In this document: positions 52,859 to 61,483 of the stretch, piece after piece
How positions within the stretch are numbered: position 1 is the first letter of the stretch
Layout of the letters: every line of letters begins with the position of its first letter
NCBI RefSeq assembly: GCF_003710255.1
Contig: NZ_RHIB01000001.1
Location: 1,736,001 to 1,800,000 of the forward strand
DNA: 64,000 nucleotides
Direction: 5' to 3'
Origin: Alteribacter keqinensis
GTDB lineage: Bacteria > Bacillota > Bacilli > Bacillales > Salisediminibacteriaceae
The notes under the pieces: model-generated
Databases searched by the model: none
What the model was told of the DNA's origin: nothing
The model's input: the letters and a program-made list of their open reading frames with translations, nothing else
Made by a program: the position numbers and the translations under genes

Positions 52859-53350
52859 CTACCTCTCTCCAGCAGGGCCCCAATCCGGCCGCCAGCGCTT
52901 TAATATGAGGATTGCAAGAAAAGCTCCAATTGAACTGCTGATCAAAAATCCCGGTACAAACGCAAAGATCGCGACCGGGTCTCCAAAGAAGAGTGTGACG
53001 ATCGGCACGGCGACTATTGCGCCGATCACTGCTGTGCCGATCACTTCACCGACAGCCGCGGCCCATGTTTTATTGCTCCACCGGTAAAACACCCCCGCCA
53101 GAAGTGCTCCGATCATCCCGCCCGGAAAGGCGAGAACCGTGCCAAGACCAAGAAGGTTGCGAAGGAGCCCGATCATAAAAGCGATCAGTAGCGCAGGAAT
53201 CGGCCCAAGGAGAACGGCAGCTAAAACATTCACCATATGCTGGATCGGGTAGGCGCGGGCTATGAGAGCCGGAAACCAGATAAAGGCTGCACCAACAATC
53301 CCGATTGCCGTAAACATAGCCATAATGGTTAGTTTCTTCGTGTGTGTCAT
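52859..53350 (-). CDS. thiW: ThiW, ECF-type thiamine-precursor transporter S component
   Basis: This 163-residue membrane protein has five to six hydrophobic helices. FIWFPALIARAYPIQHMVNVLAAVLLGP and GLGTVLAFPGGMIGALLAG are characteristic of ThiW, the substrate-binding (S) subunit of an energy-coupling-factor transporter for the thiazole part of thiamine. It works with the shared EcfAA'T module encoded elsewhere. An AAAGGAGG site precedes the ATG. ThiW genes are normally controlled by a TPP riboswitch with thiamine genes nearby; neither is seen here. Confidence 0.88.
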   Translation of the reverse strand: MTHTKKLTIMAMFTAIGIVGAAFIWFPALIARAYPIQHMVNVLAAVLLGPIPALLIAFMIGLLRNLLGLGTVLAFPGGMIGALLAGVFYRWSNKTWAAAVGEVIGTAVIGAIVAVPIVTLFFGDPVAIFAFVPGFLISSSIGAFLAILILKRWRPDWGPAGER

Positions 53351-53474
53351 TCTCTGCCTCCTTTAACAGGTTATACCTTCCTATTCCTCTGTCTGAAGAA
53401 ATAACACATCCTCTATTCAACGTATAAGTAATTCTTTCGTGGCAAATCCAATTGAACACTAACCCTGAGGGCCT

Positions 53475-54221
53475 TTATATTGGACAATAATCGTCAACGA
53501 TTCTGAGAAGACGTTCCGGTTTCTCTGTAGAAACATTCTCTGCTAATCTTGCTCCGGCAATGATTGGCGCCCATTCCAATACTTCGTCCTGCGTCAATCC
53601 GCTTCTGCTGCAGTATCTCTTTAAATAAATGTTCGCAAGGTGTGTTGATACCTGTGAATACAACAGATAGGTTCGGTATACATCGGCCCGGATATCACCT
53701 GCGCTGGAATCGACCCAGTCTAAGATCGTCACCTTGTTATTGTCCATCATAAGATTAAACAAATGAAAGTCCCCGTGACAAAGTCTCTTATCAAATGCCA
53801 TTGTTTCCAGCTTCTTTAGTAATGCAGCCTTTTGTCTTTTATCAATGTCAGCCATTTCTATCTGGCGGGATAATTTATCACTCATCGGCTCCAGGGAATC
53901 AGGAGTGATGCTGTGAATTTTCCGGTGAACATCAACGGAAATGTTCATAAAATGCTCTGACAGTTCCATGTTTTCAAAGACCATGTCTCCCATTGATCTT
54001 CCCTTTACATACTCCATCACGATGACCTGATTGCCATCCATCGTGGCAATATCCAGGATTTTTGGCACTGGGAGTCCGCATAAGCAGGCGTAGCTTTGTT
54101 TAGTGGCTTCATACAAAGATTCACCGGAGGGTAGCTGGCTGTTGAAAACCTTGTAAACTTTATTTTCATGAAGGTATATTTTTGCGGTATTCCCCTTTGC
54201 GACCGGCTCGCCCAGATTCAT
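53475..54221 (-). CDS. APH-family phosphotransferase
   Basis: This 248-residue kinase-like protein has the protein-kinase-fold signatures of aminoglycoside/small-molecule phosphotransferases: a glycine-loop-like GNTAKIYL, VIVMEYVKGRSM before the lobe hinge, catalytic HGDFHLFNLM (about residue 150) and the metal-binding ILDWVDSSAGD. The set of essential residues is complete. It could modify an antibiotic or a metabolite, or be a choline/fructosamine kinase relative; sequence does not tell. GGGGGA precedes the ATG. It stands between thiW and a GNAT gene on the same strand. Confidence 0.8.
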   Translation of the reverse strand: MNLGEPVAKGNTAKIYLHENKVYKVFNSQLPSGESLYEATKQSYACLCGLPVPKILDIATMDGNQVIVMEYVKGRSMGDMVFENMELSEHFMNISVDVHRKIHSITPDSLEPMSDKLSRQIEMADIDKRQKAALLKKLETMAFDKRLCHGDFHLFNLMMDNNKVTILDWVDSSAGDIRADVYRTYLLYSQVSTHLANIYLKRYCSRSGLTQDEVLEWAPIIAGARLAENVSTEKPERLLRIVDDYCPI

Positions 54222-54268
54222 ATAATCCCCCCTATCATTATTCTGCTTCCACGGTACTTGTTTCCCTG

Positions 54269-54769
54269 TTAAAGCATGAGAACCATCAGTTCATCATCAT
54301 AGAAAACGCCATTCACGTTCAATGCCCGTTTTTCCACCCCGTATGTCTCGAAACCCAGAGAGGTGTACAGTTTTTTGGCCGGTTCATTCTTCGAGGTCAC
54401 AGCCAGATAAATCTGCTCGAGGTGGCTGATCTCCCGAGCTTGACCTATCGCTTTTGTAACCAACGCTTTTCCGATCCCTTTTTTACGGTGATCCGGTGAC
54501 ACATACATCGCCACGATCGAACTGCGATGACGAATTTTGGGTTTGGTTTCATGAATGAGTGTGACCGTTCCGGCGAGAGTATCGTTGTCCGTCAAGGCTC
54601 CGTATGTATAGATGTGATCCTGAGTGAGCCTGTCTACCGTTCTTTTCAGAGGATAGTTAACTTCATCTTCATAACTTGAGCTGAATGCTTCAGGTGTATC
54701 CTGAAGGGCTTCGAGCCTGAGTTTTTTATATGCTTCGGCATCCTTTTCTTTTAACCTTCTGATTTCCAT
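54269..54769 (-). CDS. GNAT-family N-acetyltransferase
   Basis: A 166-residue single-domain acetyltransferase. The acetyl-CoA-binding core is VAMYVSPDHRKKGIGKALV (residues 87-105), followed by IYLAVTSKNEPAKKLYTSLGF with the usual N and Y residues. The EALQDTPEAFSSSYEDE N-terminus resembles the Bacillus YkkB/YjaB-like group. Substrate unknown. An AGGAGGGG site lies at good spacing. It follows closely upstream of the APH gene on the same strand (about 47 bases), so the two may be one operon of modification enzymes. Confidence 0.85.
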   Translation of the reverse strand: MEIRRLKEKDAEAYKKLRLEALQDTPEAFSSSYEDEVNYPLKRTVDRLTQDHIYTYGALTDNDTLAGTVTLIHETKPKIRHRSSIVAMYVSPDHRKKGIGKALVTKAIGQAREISHLEQIYLAVTSKNEPAKKLYTSLGFETYGVEKRALNVNGVFYDDELMVLML

Positions 54770-54824
54770 AACAATCCCCTCCTGTATATAGTTAGTATAT
54801 CGGAAAAACAGTCTTCTTTTTAAG

Positions 54825-54858
54825 GAAAAAATAAAACCCGCTCCACATGTGGAACGGG
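54825..54858 (-). terminator. Terminator after the His-rich lipoprotein gene
   Basis: CCCGCTCCAC and GTGGAACGGG pair with one mismatch around AT (54837-54858). The minus-strand tail is TTTTATTTTTTCC. Confidence 0.88.
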
Positions 54859-54868
54859 CCTCATAGTG

Positions 54869-56209
54869 TTAATGACTGCCGTGGTCGTCCCCGGAAAGGG
54901 AGACGATCTCCATCCGCTCGTCAATGATTCCCTGTACCGGAAAACTGACAGAGTCGGTTGAACCGAACAGATAACCGTGATTATACGGCCCTTCTGTCGG
55001 GTCGTTTTCAAAGGCGGGCTTTAGTCTGGCCAGATAATCGTATACCGGCTGTGAAAGTTCCCCTTCTTCAAGCCAGATCATCGGTGCATGTTTACCAAGA
55101 TGAGCAAGCGGACTGCCGGGGATGGCAAGCTCAGGTGTTTCAGTGGAGGCAAAAGTCAGGCCATGACCCGGTTTTTCAATCCCCCATCCAAAGCCGGTTT
55201 CTTCATCTTTGAAAGAAGCAAACGCGATGGAAAGCTCTGCCGGAGAGTCTCCTGAAATACGTGTAACATTCCCGTATTCACCAAGCTCATCTTCTACTTC
55301 TCCTGACACTTCCTTTTCCGAGCCAATGACATAGATGGATGCTTCCCCATCCCTTTTTTCAAGGGCTTCTGCTGTTGCATCAGGGATAGAATCCGCGTCA
55401 ACATACAGAAGAGGCTCGTCCATATGACTGATCCAGTCACCGGCTGTCATGGTCATCAGTTTAGCCTCATCGTCAGAGGAACCGACAATCACGGATTCAG
55501 GCAGGTGACCTACAATTTCTGCGTAGTGCTCATCGACAAGCATGGCAAATTCAGCATCATCGTCAGCTGTAATCTGCTCTGTGGAATAGCCGTCAAGCTT
55601 ATCCATTTCCTCAGCAGGAAGATCTCCCATTACCATCACTTCAATTCCCTCGGAGTTCCCTTTGGGCTGAAGCCGCTCAATTTCATTGATTACCTCATCG
55701 GACACCGTGCCGTCTGTATAAAGAACAGGACCGTCATTCGGGTGATGCACAAGTGTTAACGCCGCAAGGGACTGCTGCCATGAATCAACCGGGGCTAAAA
55801 TGACCGTTCCAGGCTGATTCTGCTTATGAGTAGCCGGCCAGATTGTCTGGGATGCCAGAATGGAAAAAGATACGGGATCGTCTTCACTGATTCGCGTCAC
55901 ATTTTTCGTATTTTCCACCATCAATCCCTCTTCAGCGTTTTCGTTCATGGAATCAGGTTCCTGTGATGCTTCAGATTCCACATCTTCTCTTGAGCCGCCG
56001 CCATGTCCGGCGTGGTCATCGTCATGATCCATGTCCTCTTCATCCATATCTTCTTCATGATCACCATGATCTGAATCAGTTTGTTCTTCGCCATGTTCCA
56101 TATCTTCATCATTCATCGATTCGTCGTGTCCGTCATGGTCGTCGGAACATGCCGCCACCACGACACTTAAGCTGAGTAATGCGGAAATAAATGCTGTTTT
56201 CTTTCTCAT
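54869..56209 (-). CDS. His/Asp/Met-rich lipoprotein with cell-wall-binding repeats
   Basis: The 446-residue precursor has a lipobox (VVAAC, C21), so it is anchored outside the membrane. Directly after it comes a roughly 55-residue stretch made almost only of Asp, Glu, His and Met (DEDMEHGEE, EEDMDEEDMDHDDDHAGHGG) with about eight His; GDDHGSH closes the protein. The rest is a tandem of CW_binding_2-type repeats (NVTRISEDDPVSFSILASQ, VTRISGDSPAELSIAFASF) that usually bind the cell wall. A metal-binding tether is a natural reading. The start follows AAGGAGG at 9 bases. It lies 13 bases after the siroheme-reductase-like gene, within the same transcript. Confidence 0.85.
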   Translation of the reverse strand: MRKKTAFISALLSLSVVVAACSDDHDGHDESMNDEDMEHGEEQTDSDHGDHEEDMDEEDMDHDDDHAGHGGGSREDVESEASQEPDSMNENAEEGLMVENTKNVTRISEDDPVSFSILASQTIWPATHKQNQPGTVILAPVDSWQQSLAALTLVHHPNDGPVLYTDGTVSDEVINEIERLQPKGNSEGIEVMVMGDLPAEEMDKLDGYSTEQITADDDAEFAMLVDEHYAEIVGHLPESVIVGSSDDEAKLMTMTAGDWISHMDEPLLYVDADSIPDATAEALEKRDGEASIYVIGSEKEVSGEVEDELGEYGNVTRISGDSPAELSIAFASFKDEETGFGWGIEKPGHGLTFASTETPELAIPGSPLAHLGKHAPMIWLEEGELSQPVYDYLARLKPAFENDPTEGPYNHGYLFGSTDSVSFPVQGIIDERMEIVSLSGDDHGSH

Positions 56210-56222
56210 TATGTGTGCCTCC

Positions 56223-56849
56223 TTAAATGCCAACATCTTTTTTAATCTGATCCAACCCGTACCTGCTTACAAATTTAGCCATTCTCTCTCGCTTACGACC
56301 GTGATGCCGGTAAACATTCAGAACTTTATCAACCAGATCATACAAATCATCAGGCTCGAGACAGTTTTTTAGAAGTATACCTGCCTGGGCATCCTCCCCT
56401 ACGGCTTTACCCCCGATATAGAGTTCATAACGTTCATCCCGTTTAATCACGCCAATATCGTTGATCAGAGGTTCCCCGCATGCATTCGGGCACCCTGTAT
56501 AGGCCGGTCGGAGCGTAAAGGGAACTTTCTGCCCGGCAATCCGTCTGTTCAGCTCAACTGCTACAGGCATTCCCTCTTCTTCTGCCCCCTTGCAGAAGTT
56601 GCACGTCCGTAAGCTTTTTACATAAGGCCCGACCGGGTAAACAGAAAAACCGGCGTCATTCAGTCTTGCCGTCGCTTCCTCAGCTTTCCCTTCATCAACC
56701 TTGATGATCAGCTGCTGGAATGTTGTGAGTTCAATTTCCTGATCCTCGTCTAAATACTGTCCAAGTGCGATCAATTGCTTCGGCTTAAGCTTTGCACCAA
56801 AACCGATACCGCCATTAACGGCTAACGAAACCTGTTTTGTTTTCCCCAT
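56223..56849 (-). CDS. Nitrite/sulfite-reductase-like siroheme [4Fe-4S] protein
   Basis: This 208-residue protein corresponds to a half-domain plus iron-sulfur domain of nitrite/sulfite reductases. Residues 1-75 form the ferredoxin-like half domain (LAVNGGIGFGAKLKPKQL). The cluster ligands are C83 and C86 in RTCNFCKG and C120 and C124 in GCPNACGEPLINDIG. The first pair is C-x2-C rather than the usual longer spacing in NirB, so the cofactor binding may differ. It is far shorter than a full reductase (500-600) and resembles the small free-standing members. The ATG at 56849 follows AGGAGGG. A CsoR-like palindrome lies 35 bases upstream, and the His-rich lipoprotein gene follows by 13 bases. Confidence 0.82.
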   Translation of the reverse strand: MGKTKQVSLAVNGGIGFGAKLKPKQLIALGQYLDEDQEIELTTFQQLIIKVDEGKAEEATARLNDAGFSVYPVGPYVKSLRTCNFCKGAEEEGMPVAVELNRRIAGQKVPFTLRPAYTGCPNACGEPLINDIGVIKRDERYELYIGGKAVGEDAQAGILLKNCLEPDDLYDLVDKVLNVYRHHGRKRERMAKFVSRYGLDQIKKDVGI

Positions 56850-56884
56850 TCTAACCCTCCTGATTACAAACCCTACCTTCATAG

Positions 56885-56904
56885 TACCATACCCCTGTAT
56901 GGTA
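56885..56904 (-). promoter_or_regulatory. CsoR/CstR-like operator upstream of the reductase-like gene
   Basis: TACCATAC and GTATGGTA are perfect 8-bp arms around CCCT, giving an ATACCCCTGTATGG core. This is close to the G/C-core operators of CsoR-family repressors, which sense copper (CsoR) or persulfide (CstR). No CsoR-family gene is in the window. Confidence 0.5.
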
Positions 56905-57230
56905 TATATGTGTTAAAAGTATGAATATTGCCGTATCGTTTGAAGTACTTTCTCCCCCTGCTTTTGAAAATATAAAAAGGAATCCCCGGTCTTCCGGTTA
57001 TCCCCATAGAAGATGTATGCATCTTTACATATTTGTTACAATTTTCAGTCAAATGACGATAGTTCTACTTATCTTTTGGAGAAGCTGGTAAAATAGCATA
57101 CATATCATTACTTTGCGAAGAAAGAAGCAAGCCATCTCGTATTCTCATACTCTTCCTTTTGAAAACGGACATACTCATTCGACCTTACGGGTATACTGAT
57201 AAAAACACAGGTAAAAGGAGCGGTTGGGCT
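56905..57230. other. Intergenic, no supported gene
   Basis: The region separates the reductase-like operon from the small plus-strand gene. It is A+T-rich and must contain both promoters; TATAT runs near 56905 could be the reductase -10 region. Nothing else stood out. Confidence 0.35.
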
Positions 57231-57398
57231 ATGGATATCACCCCGGTGAACGTAAGGAAAAAAAGAACAACGGAACTGGAAACCGAGGAGATTAAACAGG
57301 CCGCAGTGAAAATCAACACGAGCCTTCAAAGCGTTTTTTCAGACTTACAAAGACTAAAAAACCATTTGGATCTGATAGAGAAGAAGTATACCAAATAA
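57231..57398 (+). CDS. Small helical protein, 55 residues
   Basis: The gene starts at an ATG 10-11 bases after AAAAGGAG, somewhat distant. The product (MDITPVNVRKKR...) is charged, with a predicted helix over its second half (IKQAAVKINTSLQSVFSDLQ) in heptad-like spacing, ending in LIEKKYTK. It has no signal, membrane segment or known motif. The frame is open for 24 more codons upstream without a better start. It is a single gene; I do not recognise a family. Confidence 0.5.
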   Translation: MDITPVNVRKKRTTELETEEIKQAAVKINTSLQSVFSDLQRLKNHLDLIEKKYTK

Positions 57399-57587
57399 CC
57401 GGCTACCCTCTTTCGGACCAAATGGTTTTATAAATTTCCTTCTTCCAGCCAAGCAGCAGCCGGCTGTATTGTTTCACCCTTTCTTTTTTCACTTTACTCA
57501 ACAGGCATGTCCCATTTGAATGGGGACAGGATCGTTTTATTCTTCCCTGAACACGGACGTCTTTCATAAAAAGCCATCATTTCCCTT
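57399..57587. other. Convergent intergenic with a TGTCCC inverted repeat
   Basis: No gene is visible. TGTCCC-ATT-TG-AAT-GGGGACA (about 57510-57530) is an inverted repeat without a clear U-tract and may be a weak terminator or a relic repeat. Confidence 0.35.
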
Positions 57588-58622
57588 CTACTTTGCAGTC
57601 ACCTTTATTGCGTAAAGCTTAAACGCCGTGGAAACAAGATCGGCCAGTTTTTCAATGCTGTGTTTTCCCGTCTCGGTTTCCGGATTCAGGACGTTACGGT
57701 TACGACTGTCAATAAGAACTGTGTACACATAGATCCCCTTTTCGATTTCCGCGATAAATGAAATCGTGCTCTTTCTGTCGGCCTCCCAGGAATAGCTTGA
57801 TCGCAGTATTTTCACGTAGGACATGAATGACAAGTCGTATCCAGTTAAATCGACTTTCTGGGGGATGTTTACATTCGACCGTGATGAATGCTCCAGAATC
57901 AGCTTCTCCCCGGCCAGCCGATAGATCGCATAGTGACCAAAGAAGTCCATCGTTTCAAATGTTAAGCTGCCCCTCGCTTTGTATTCAATTTTGTCAATAA
58001 GATTGAAATAAATTGTGTTGACAAACGCCACTTCCTGCTTTGCTTTTTCAGGCAGGCTGACAGCATCGCTAGCGAGCTGCCTCAGGTCTTTCTCGAGCTT
58101 TATAATCATCTCGTCTTTCTTACCCATGTCTTTCTCCCATTCCCTCATCAAATCCGTTGCCTGCTTGAATTTAAAGTCGTTACCTTTTATCAGAAAGGGA
58201 GAAAAAAGATCATATTCTCTATGAAAATTCGTAAACGCATAATAGTGAAAGGAATCTTTCTTTTTCACATCTGTCATATCCTGAATCGTTTTCTCACGCA
58301 GTATATGATTGGCAATAATCAGGATAATCAGAAGCAGTCCCGATGTCAGTACGCTGAATCCCCAGATCACATCCATCGTAAAAAACCAGGTAATCACCCC
58401 TGCAGGAAAACTCCAAAAGATACTCTTAAAACTCCAGAACGTCTTGAAAAGGGCCAGTGCTTTTTTCCATTTGAGACGTTTTAGATCCTGAAGATAATGA
58501 CAGCCGGCGGAACTTGCTTTCGGTGCTGCTTCCCGAATGGCATTCATATAGGGGTCAATTCTCTCTGCAGCCAGTTCCAGGTTACGAAGTGCAGATTGCT
58601 TTTTATTTTTTATCTTTCTCAC
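57588..58622 (-). CDS. Membrane protein of unknown function with coiled coil
   Basis: This 344-residue protein is not recognised. Two hydrophobic helices (about residues 68-88 and 90-110) form a hairpin after a basic N-terminus. A charged segment with coiled-coil character follows (about 155-195, MREWEKDMGKKDEMIIKLEKDL in parts). The C-terminal 150 residues look like an alpha/beta domain (FETMDFFGHYAIYRLAGEKL, SFIAEIEKGIYVYTVLIDS). That domain, with its alternating beta strands, may be GAF- or PAS-like, but no motif proves it. The start is a GTG 7 bases after AAGGGGG. It is a single gene with an A+T-rich upstream gap. Confidence 0.7.
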   Translation of the reverse strand: MRKIKNKKQSALRNLELAAERIDPYMNAIREAAPKASSAGCHYLQDLKRLKWKKALALFKTFWSFKSIFWSFPAGVITWFFTMDVIWGFSVLTSGLLLIILIIANHILREKTIQDMTDVKKKDSFHYYAFTNFHREYDLFSPFLIKGNDFKFKQATDLMREWEKDMGKKDEMIIKLEKDLRQLASDAVSLPEKAKQEVAFVNTIYFNLIDKIEYKARGSLTFETMDFFGHYAIYRLAGEKLILEHSSRSNVNIPQKVDLTGYDLSFMSYVKILRSSYSWEADRKSTISFIAEIEKGIYVYTVLIDSRNRNVLNPETETGKHSIEKLADLVSTAFKLYAIKVTAK

Positions 58623-58921
58623 AACCTAACCCCCTTAACATAAGTTTAAAGAATTTTCAATTAATTTTATTATATCAGTTTGTCCACTTGGGCTACTGTT
58701 GACAAAGGTGTCTGGAAAGTAATGTATTTGGCCTAAAAAATGCCTCAAAATCCTGTCGAATTTTTGACATCCATCATATAATCGACAGTACCAGACGCAC
58801 TCATCTGACCATTTGTAGGTATATCACCTTATTTCTCGAATCTGTTCCTATGTTAAGGAATGGCGTTGATTCTTAATGACATCTGCCAGAACACACTCCT
58901 TTCCTTATAGAAATGAAATAA
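58623..58921. other. Intergenic with a CTGTCGA/TCGACAG inverted repeat
   Basis: No gene is supported. CTGTCGA (58753-58759) and TCGACAG (58782-58788) form a 7-bp inverted repeat around a TTGACAT-bearing loop. The TATAAT near 58650 on the minus strand may belong to the promoter of the gene to the left. Confidence 0.35.
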
Positions 58922-58949
58922 AGGTCTGCTCATCATAATGAGCAGACCT
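58922..58949 (-). terminator. Terminator after the BASS transporter gene
   Basis: AGGTCTGCTCAT and ATGAGCAGACCT form a perfect 12-bp stem with a CATA loop; the minus-strand tail is TTATTTC with T residues. Confidence 0.85.
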
Positions 58950-58960
58950 CTAAAAAAATT

Positions 58961-59938
58961 CTATGTCCCTGTCTTTTTCACCCGGGCTTGCAGATCCGGG
59001 TTTTCTTCCCGGTTCACAGGTTTCTTTGACCAGATCGTGGCGAGTATCGGGCCGGAGATGTTATGCCAGACCGCTGCAATTACGTTTGGCAGCGCTGCTA
59101 AAGGACCGAAATGGGCCGTGGCAAGGGCTACACCCAGACCGGAGTTTTGCATCCCCACTTCAATGGAAATTGCCCGTCGTTTACTTTCATCAAGACGCAT
59201 AAGAAATGCAGCCAAATAACCAAGGAACAGTCCTGCCAGGTTATGGAGCATAACCGCTGTGAAAATCAGAAGTCCGGATGTAGCTATGCTTTCCACGTTG
59301 CCGCTCACGACGGCAGAAACAATGATAATGATGGCCAATACAGAAATGAGCGGAATGACCGACACACTTTTATTTACCGCCACAGGAAAGAGTCTGCGGA
59401 TAAAAATACCGAGTGCAATAGGTATTATAATCACCTGAACGATGGAAACAAACATGGCCATCGGGTCTACAGGCATCCACTGACCTGCCAGCGCCAGCAG
59501 AATGAGCGGGGTCAACACCGGGGCAAGCATAGTGGAAAAGGACGTCATGGCTACAGACAGAGCAAGGTTTCCTTTTGCCAGATACACCATCACATTGGAA
59601 GCCGTTCCACCAGGGACGGACCCCAGAAGGACAAGCCCCGCAGCCAGCTCAGGCGGCAGGTTCAGGATAAAGGCAAGAGCCAGCGCCACAAGGGGCATCA
59701 GAACGTATTGGGCTGCCACCCCGAAGATGACGGGTACCGGTTTTTTGATAACCAATTTAAAGTCAACCGGCTTAAGGGTAAGCCCCATCCCGAACATTAC
59801 AACACCGAGCAATATCGTAATATAGGCTCCCAGACCTAAAAACGGCTCGGGAATAAAATACGCTATAACGGCGACGGCAATGACCCAGACGGCAAAGTAT
59901 TTTCCTGCTACTGTACTGATGGATTCAAGTGTTTTCAT
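58961..59938 (-). CDS. BASS-family Na+-dependent organic acid transporter
   Basis: This 325-residue membrane protein of the bile acid:sodium symporter fold has about ten helices. VMFGMGLTLKPVDF (about 48-61), LGSVPGGTASNVMVYLAKGN (about 105-124) and EVGMQNSGLGVALA are conserved family segments that line the Na+ sites. Bacterial members carry pyruvate, pantoate-like acids or bile acids. The gene overlaps the end of the FAD dehydrogenase gene as ATGA, so both are translated together and the substrate is probably the 2-hydroxy acid or its oxidation product. The B. subtilis relative YocS is of unknown substrate. Confidence 0.85.
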   Translation of the reverse strand: MKTLESISTVAGKYFAVWVIAVAVIAYFIPEPFLGLGAYITILLGVVMFGMGLTLKPVDFKLVIKKPVPVIFGVAAQYVLMPLVALALAFILNLPPELAAGLVLLGSVPGGTASNVMVYLAKGNLALSVAMTSFSTMLAPVLTPLILLALAGQWMPVDPMAMFVSIVQVIIIPIALGIFIRRLFPVAVNKSVSVIPLISVLAIIIIVSAVVSGNVESIATSGLLIFTAVMLHNLAGLFLGYLAAFLMRLDESKRRAISIEVGMQNSGLGVALATAHFGPLAALPNVIAAVWHNISGPILATIWSKKPVNREENPDLQARVKKTGT

Positions 59939-61329
59939 ATGCTGCCTCTTTTCCCGGAAACGAGTTTATTCGGGTTCATGATTCCTTTTGGATCCAGTGC
60001 TGCCTTGAGCGTCTCCATCACGTCCAGTGCTTTGCCGTGTTCCTTCTGGAGGTATTTCATTTTTCCGATGCCTACGCCGTGCTCCCCGGTACACGTGCCT
60101 CCGCATTTCAGGGCATACTCTACGATCGCCTCGTTGAACAGGTTGGCTTTTTTCACTTCTTCTATGTTATTTGTGTCAATCATGAGTAACGCGTGGTAGT
60201 TTCCATCACCAACGTGACCGACAATGCCTGCTTCCACACCCAGTTCATCGATGGTCTCTCTCCCGTGACGGATGGCCCCCGCCAGCTCTGAGATGGGCAC
60301 ACATACATCCGTAACCATGATTTTTTTACCGGGATTGCCGTGGACGTAGGCGTAAGCTAAGTTATGCCGTGCCTCCCAAAGCTTGTTTCTGGCCGCGTTA
60401 TCTTTTTCAAAAAACACCTCTTCACAATAATGGTCCGCCACGATTTCTTCTGTGAATGCCACATCGTGATTGAGCCCCGGTTCATTCCCGTGAAACTCCA
60501 GGAACAGCGTCGCTTTTTCCTTATATTCCGTATCGCTGAACAGGTTGGCCTGCCTGATCGAAGGTTCATCCACAAGCTCCACTCTGGCGATGGATATGCC
60601 TGCCTGTAATATGGAGACCACGGCCTCCACAGCATCATTAACGGTTGGAAACGAAGCCCGTGCTGCTACGATGTTTTCAGGGATTCCATACACCTTCAAC
60701 GTGAGCTCGGTTATACAGCCGAGTGTGCCCTCAGACCCTGTATAAAGACTGTTCAGGTTATAGCCGGAGGACGATTTTTGAGCCAGATTTCCGGTGTGGA
60801 TTGTCTCTCCATTTGGCAGAACCACTTCCAGGTCGCGGATCTGGTCCTCCATTACACCGTACTTTACAGACGTTGTTCCGCTCGCATTTGTAGCGGCCAT
60901 ACCTCCAAGAGTGGCATCGGCTCCCGGGTCTACCGAAAAAAACAGGCCATATTTTTTCAGTTCTTTATTCAGTTGCGACCGGGTCACACCGGGCTGCACT
61001 TTAACCAGAAAGTCCTTCTCTCTGATTTCAACAACTTTATTCATCTGGGAAAAATCAATCGTGATCCCCTTGTCATAAGGAATCACATGCCCCTCGAGGC
61101 TGGTCCCGAGACCAAATGGGATCACAGGTGTGTGTGTGCGGTCCGCGATTTTGATAATCGTACTCACTTCCTCCGTATTTTCCGGAAATACGACAATGTC
61201 GGGTAAACTCTCCGGATGATAGGATTCATCCTTGCTATGATGTTCCAGCACTGTTTCATTTACTGAAACCTGATCTTCTCTTAACAACCCTTTCAGCTCA
61301 TGGAGGAGCGGGTTTTCACTTGTCTTCAT
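59935..61329 (-). CDS. GlcD-like FAD-binding 2-hydroxy-acid dehydrogenase
   Basis: This 464-residue protein joins an N-terminal FAD_binding_4 domain (PFGLGTSLEGHVIPY, DPGADATLGGMAATNASGTTS, GSEGTLGCITELTLK) with a C-terminal FAD-oxidase-C domain ending in CGGTCTGEHGVGIGKMKY and PKGIMNPNK. It resembles glycolate oxidase subunit GlcD, D-lactate and D-2-hydroxyglutarate dehydrogenases. No glcE/glcF iron-sulfur partner is adjacent, which favours a single-subunit D-lactate-type enzyme. I start at the ATG at 61329 after GAGGTGG; ten upstream codons are less likely. It precedes and overlaps the BASS transporter gene, implying use of a transported hydroxy acid. Confidence 0.85.
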   Translation of the reverse strand: MKTSENPLLHELKGLLREDQVSVNETVLEHHSKDESYHPESLPDIVVFPENTEEVSTIIKIADRTHTPVIPFGLGTSLEGHVIPYDKGITIDFSQMNKVVEIREKDFLVKVQPGVTRSQLNKELKKYGLFFSVDPGADATLGGMAATNASGTTSVKYGVMEDQIRDLEVVLPNGETIHTGNLAQKSSSGYNLNSLYTGSEGTLGCITELTLKVYGIPENIVAARASFPTVNDAVEAVVSILQAGISIARVELVDEPSIRQANLFSDTEYKEKATLFLEFHGNEPGLNHDVAFTEEIVADHYCEEVFFEKDNAARNKLWEARHNLAYAYVHGNPGKKIMVTDVCVPISELAGAIRHGRETIDELGVEAGIVGHVGDGNYHALLMIDTNNIEEVKKANLFNEAIVEYALKCGGTCTGEHGVGIGKMKYLQKEHGKALDVMETLKAALDPKGIMNPNKLVSGKRGSI

Positions 61330-61430
61330 AAGGACACCACCTCGTCTATGTATTTGCAAACCTAATATTTCGAATTATACATAAGAATCTGATAATTTCA
61401 ACAGCAACTAATCTGCTTGCGCATTAACAA

Positions 61431-61474
61431 GAGGCCGACCCTGCAAAATGAAATCCATCTTGTTGGCCGGCCTC
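61431..61474 (-). terminator. Terminator after the APC permease gene
   Basis: GAGGCCGACC pairs with GGCCGGCCTC with mismatches in the upper stem; the minus strand continues TTGTTAATG. It is moderately strong and separates the permease gene from the FAD dehydrogenase gene. Confidence 0.55.
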
Positions 61475-61483
61475 TCCCCCGCA

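Noticed and set aside
53351-53474. TPP riboswitch upstream of thiW
   Set aside because: Neither conserved TPP-riboswitch segment is present.
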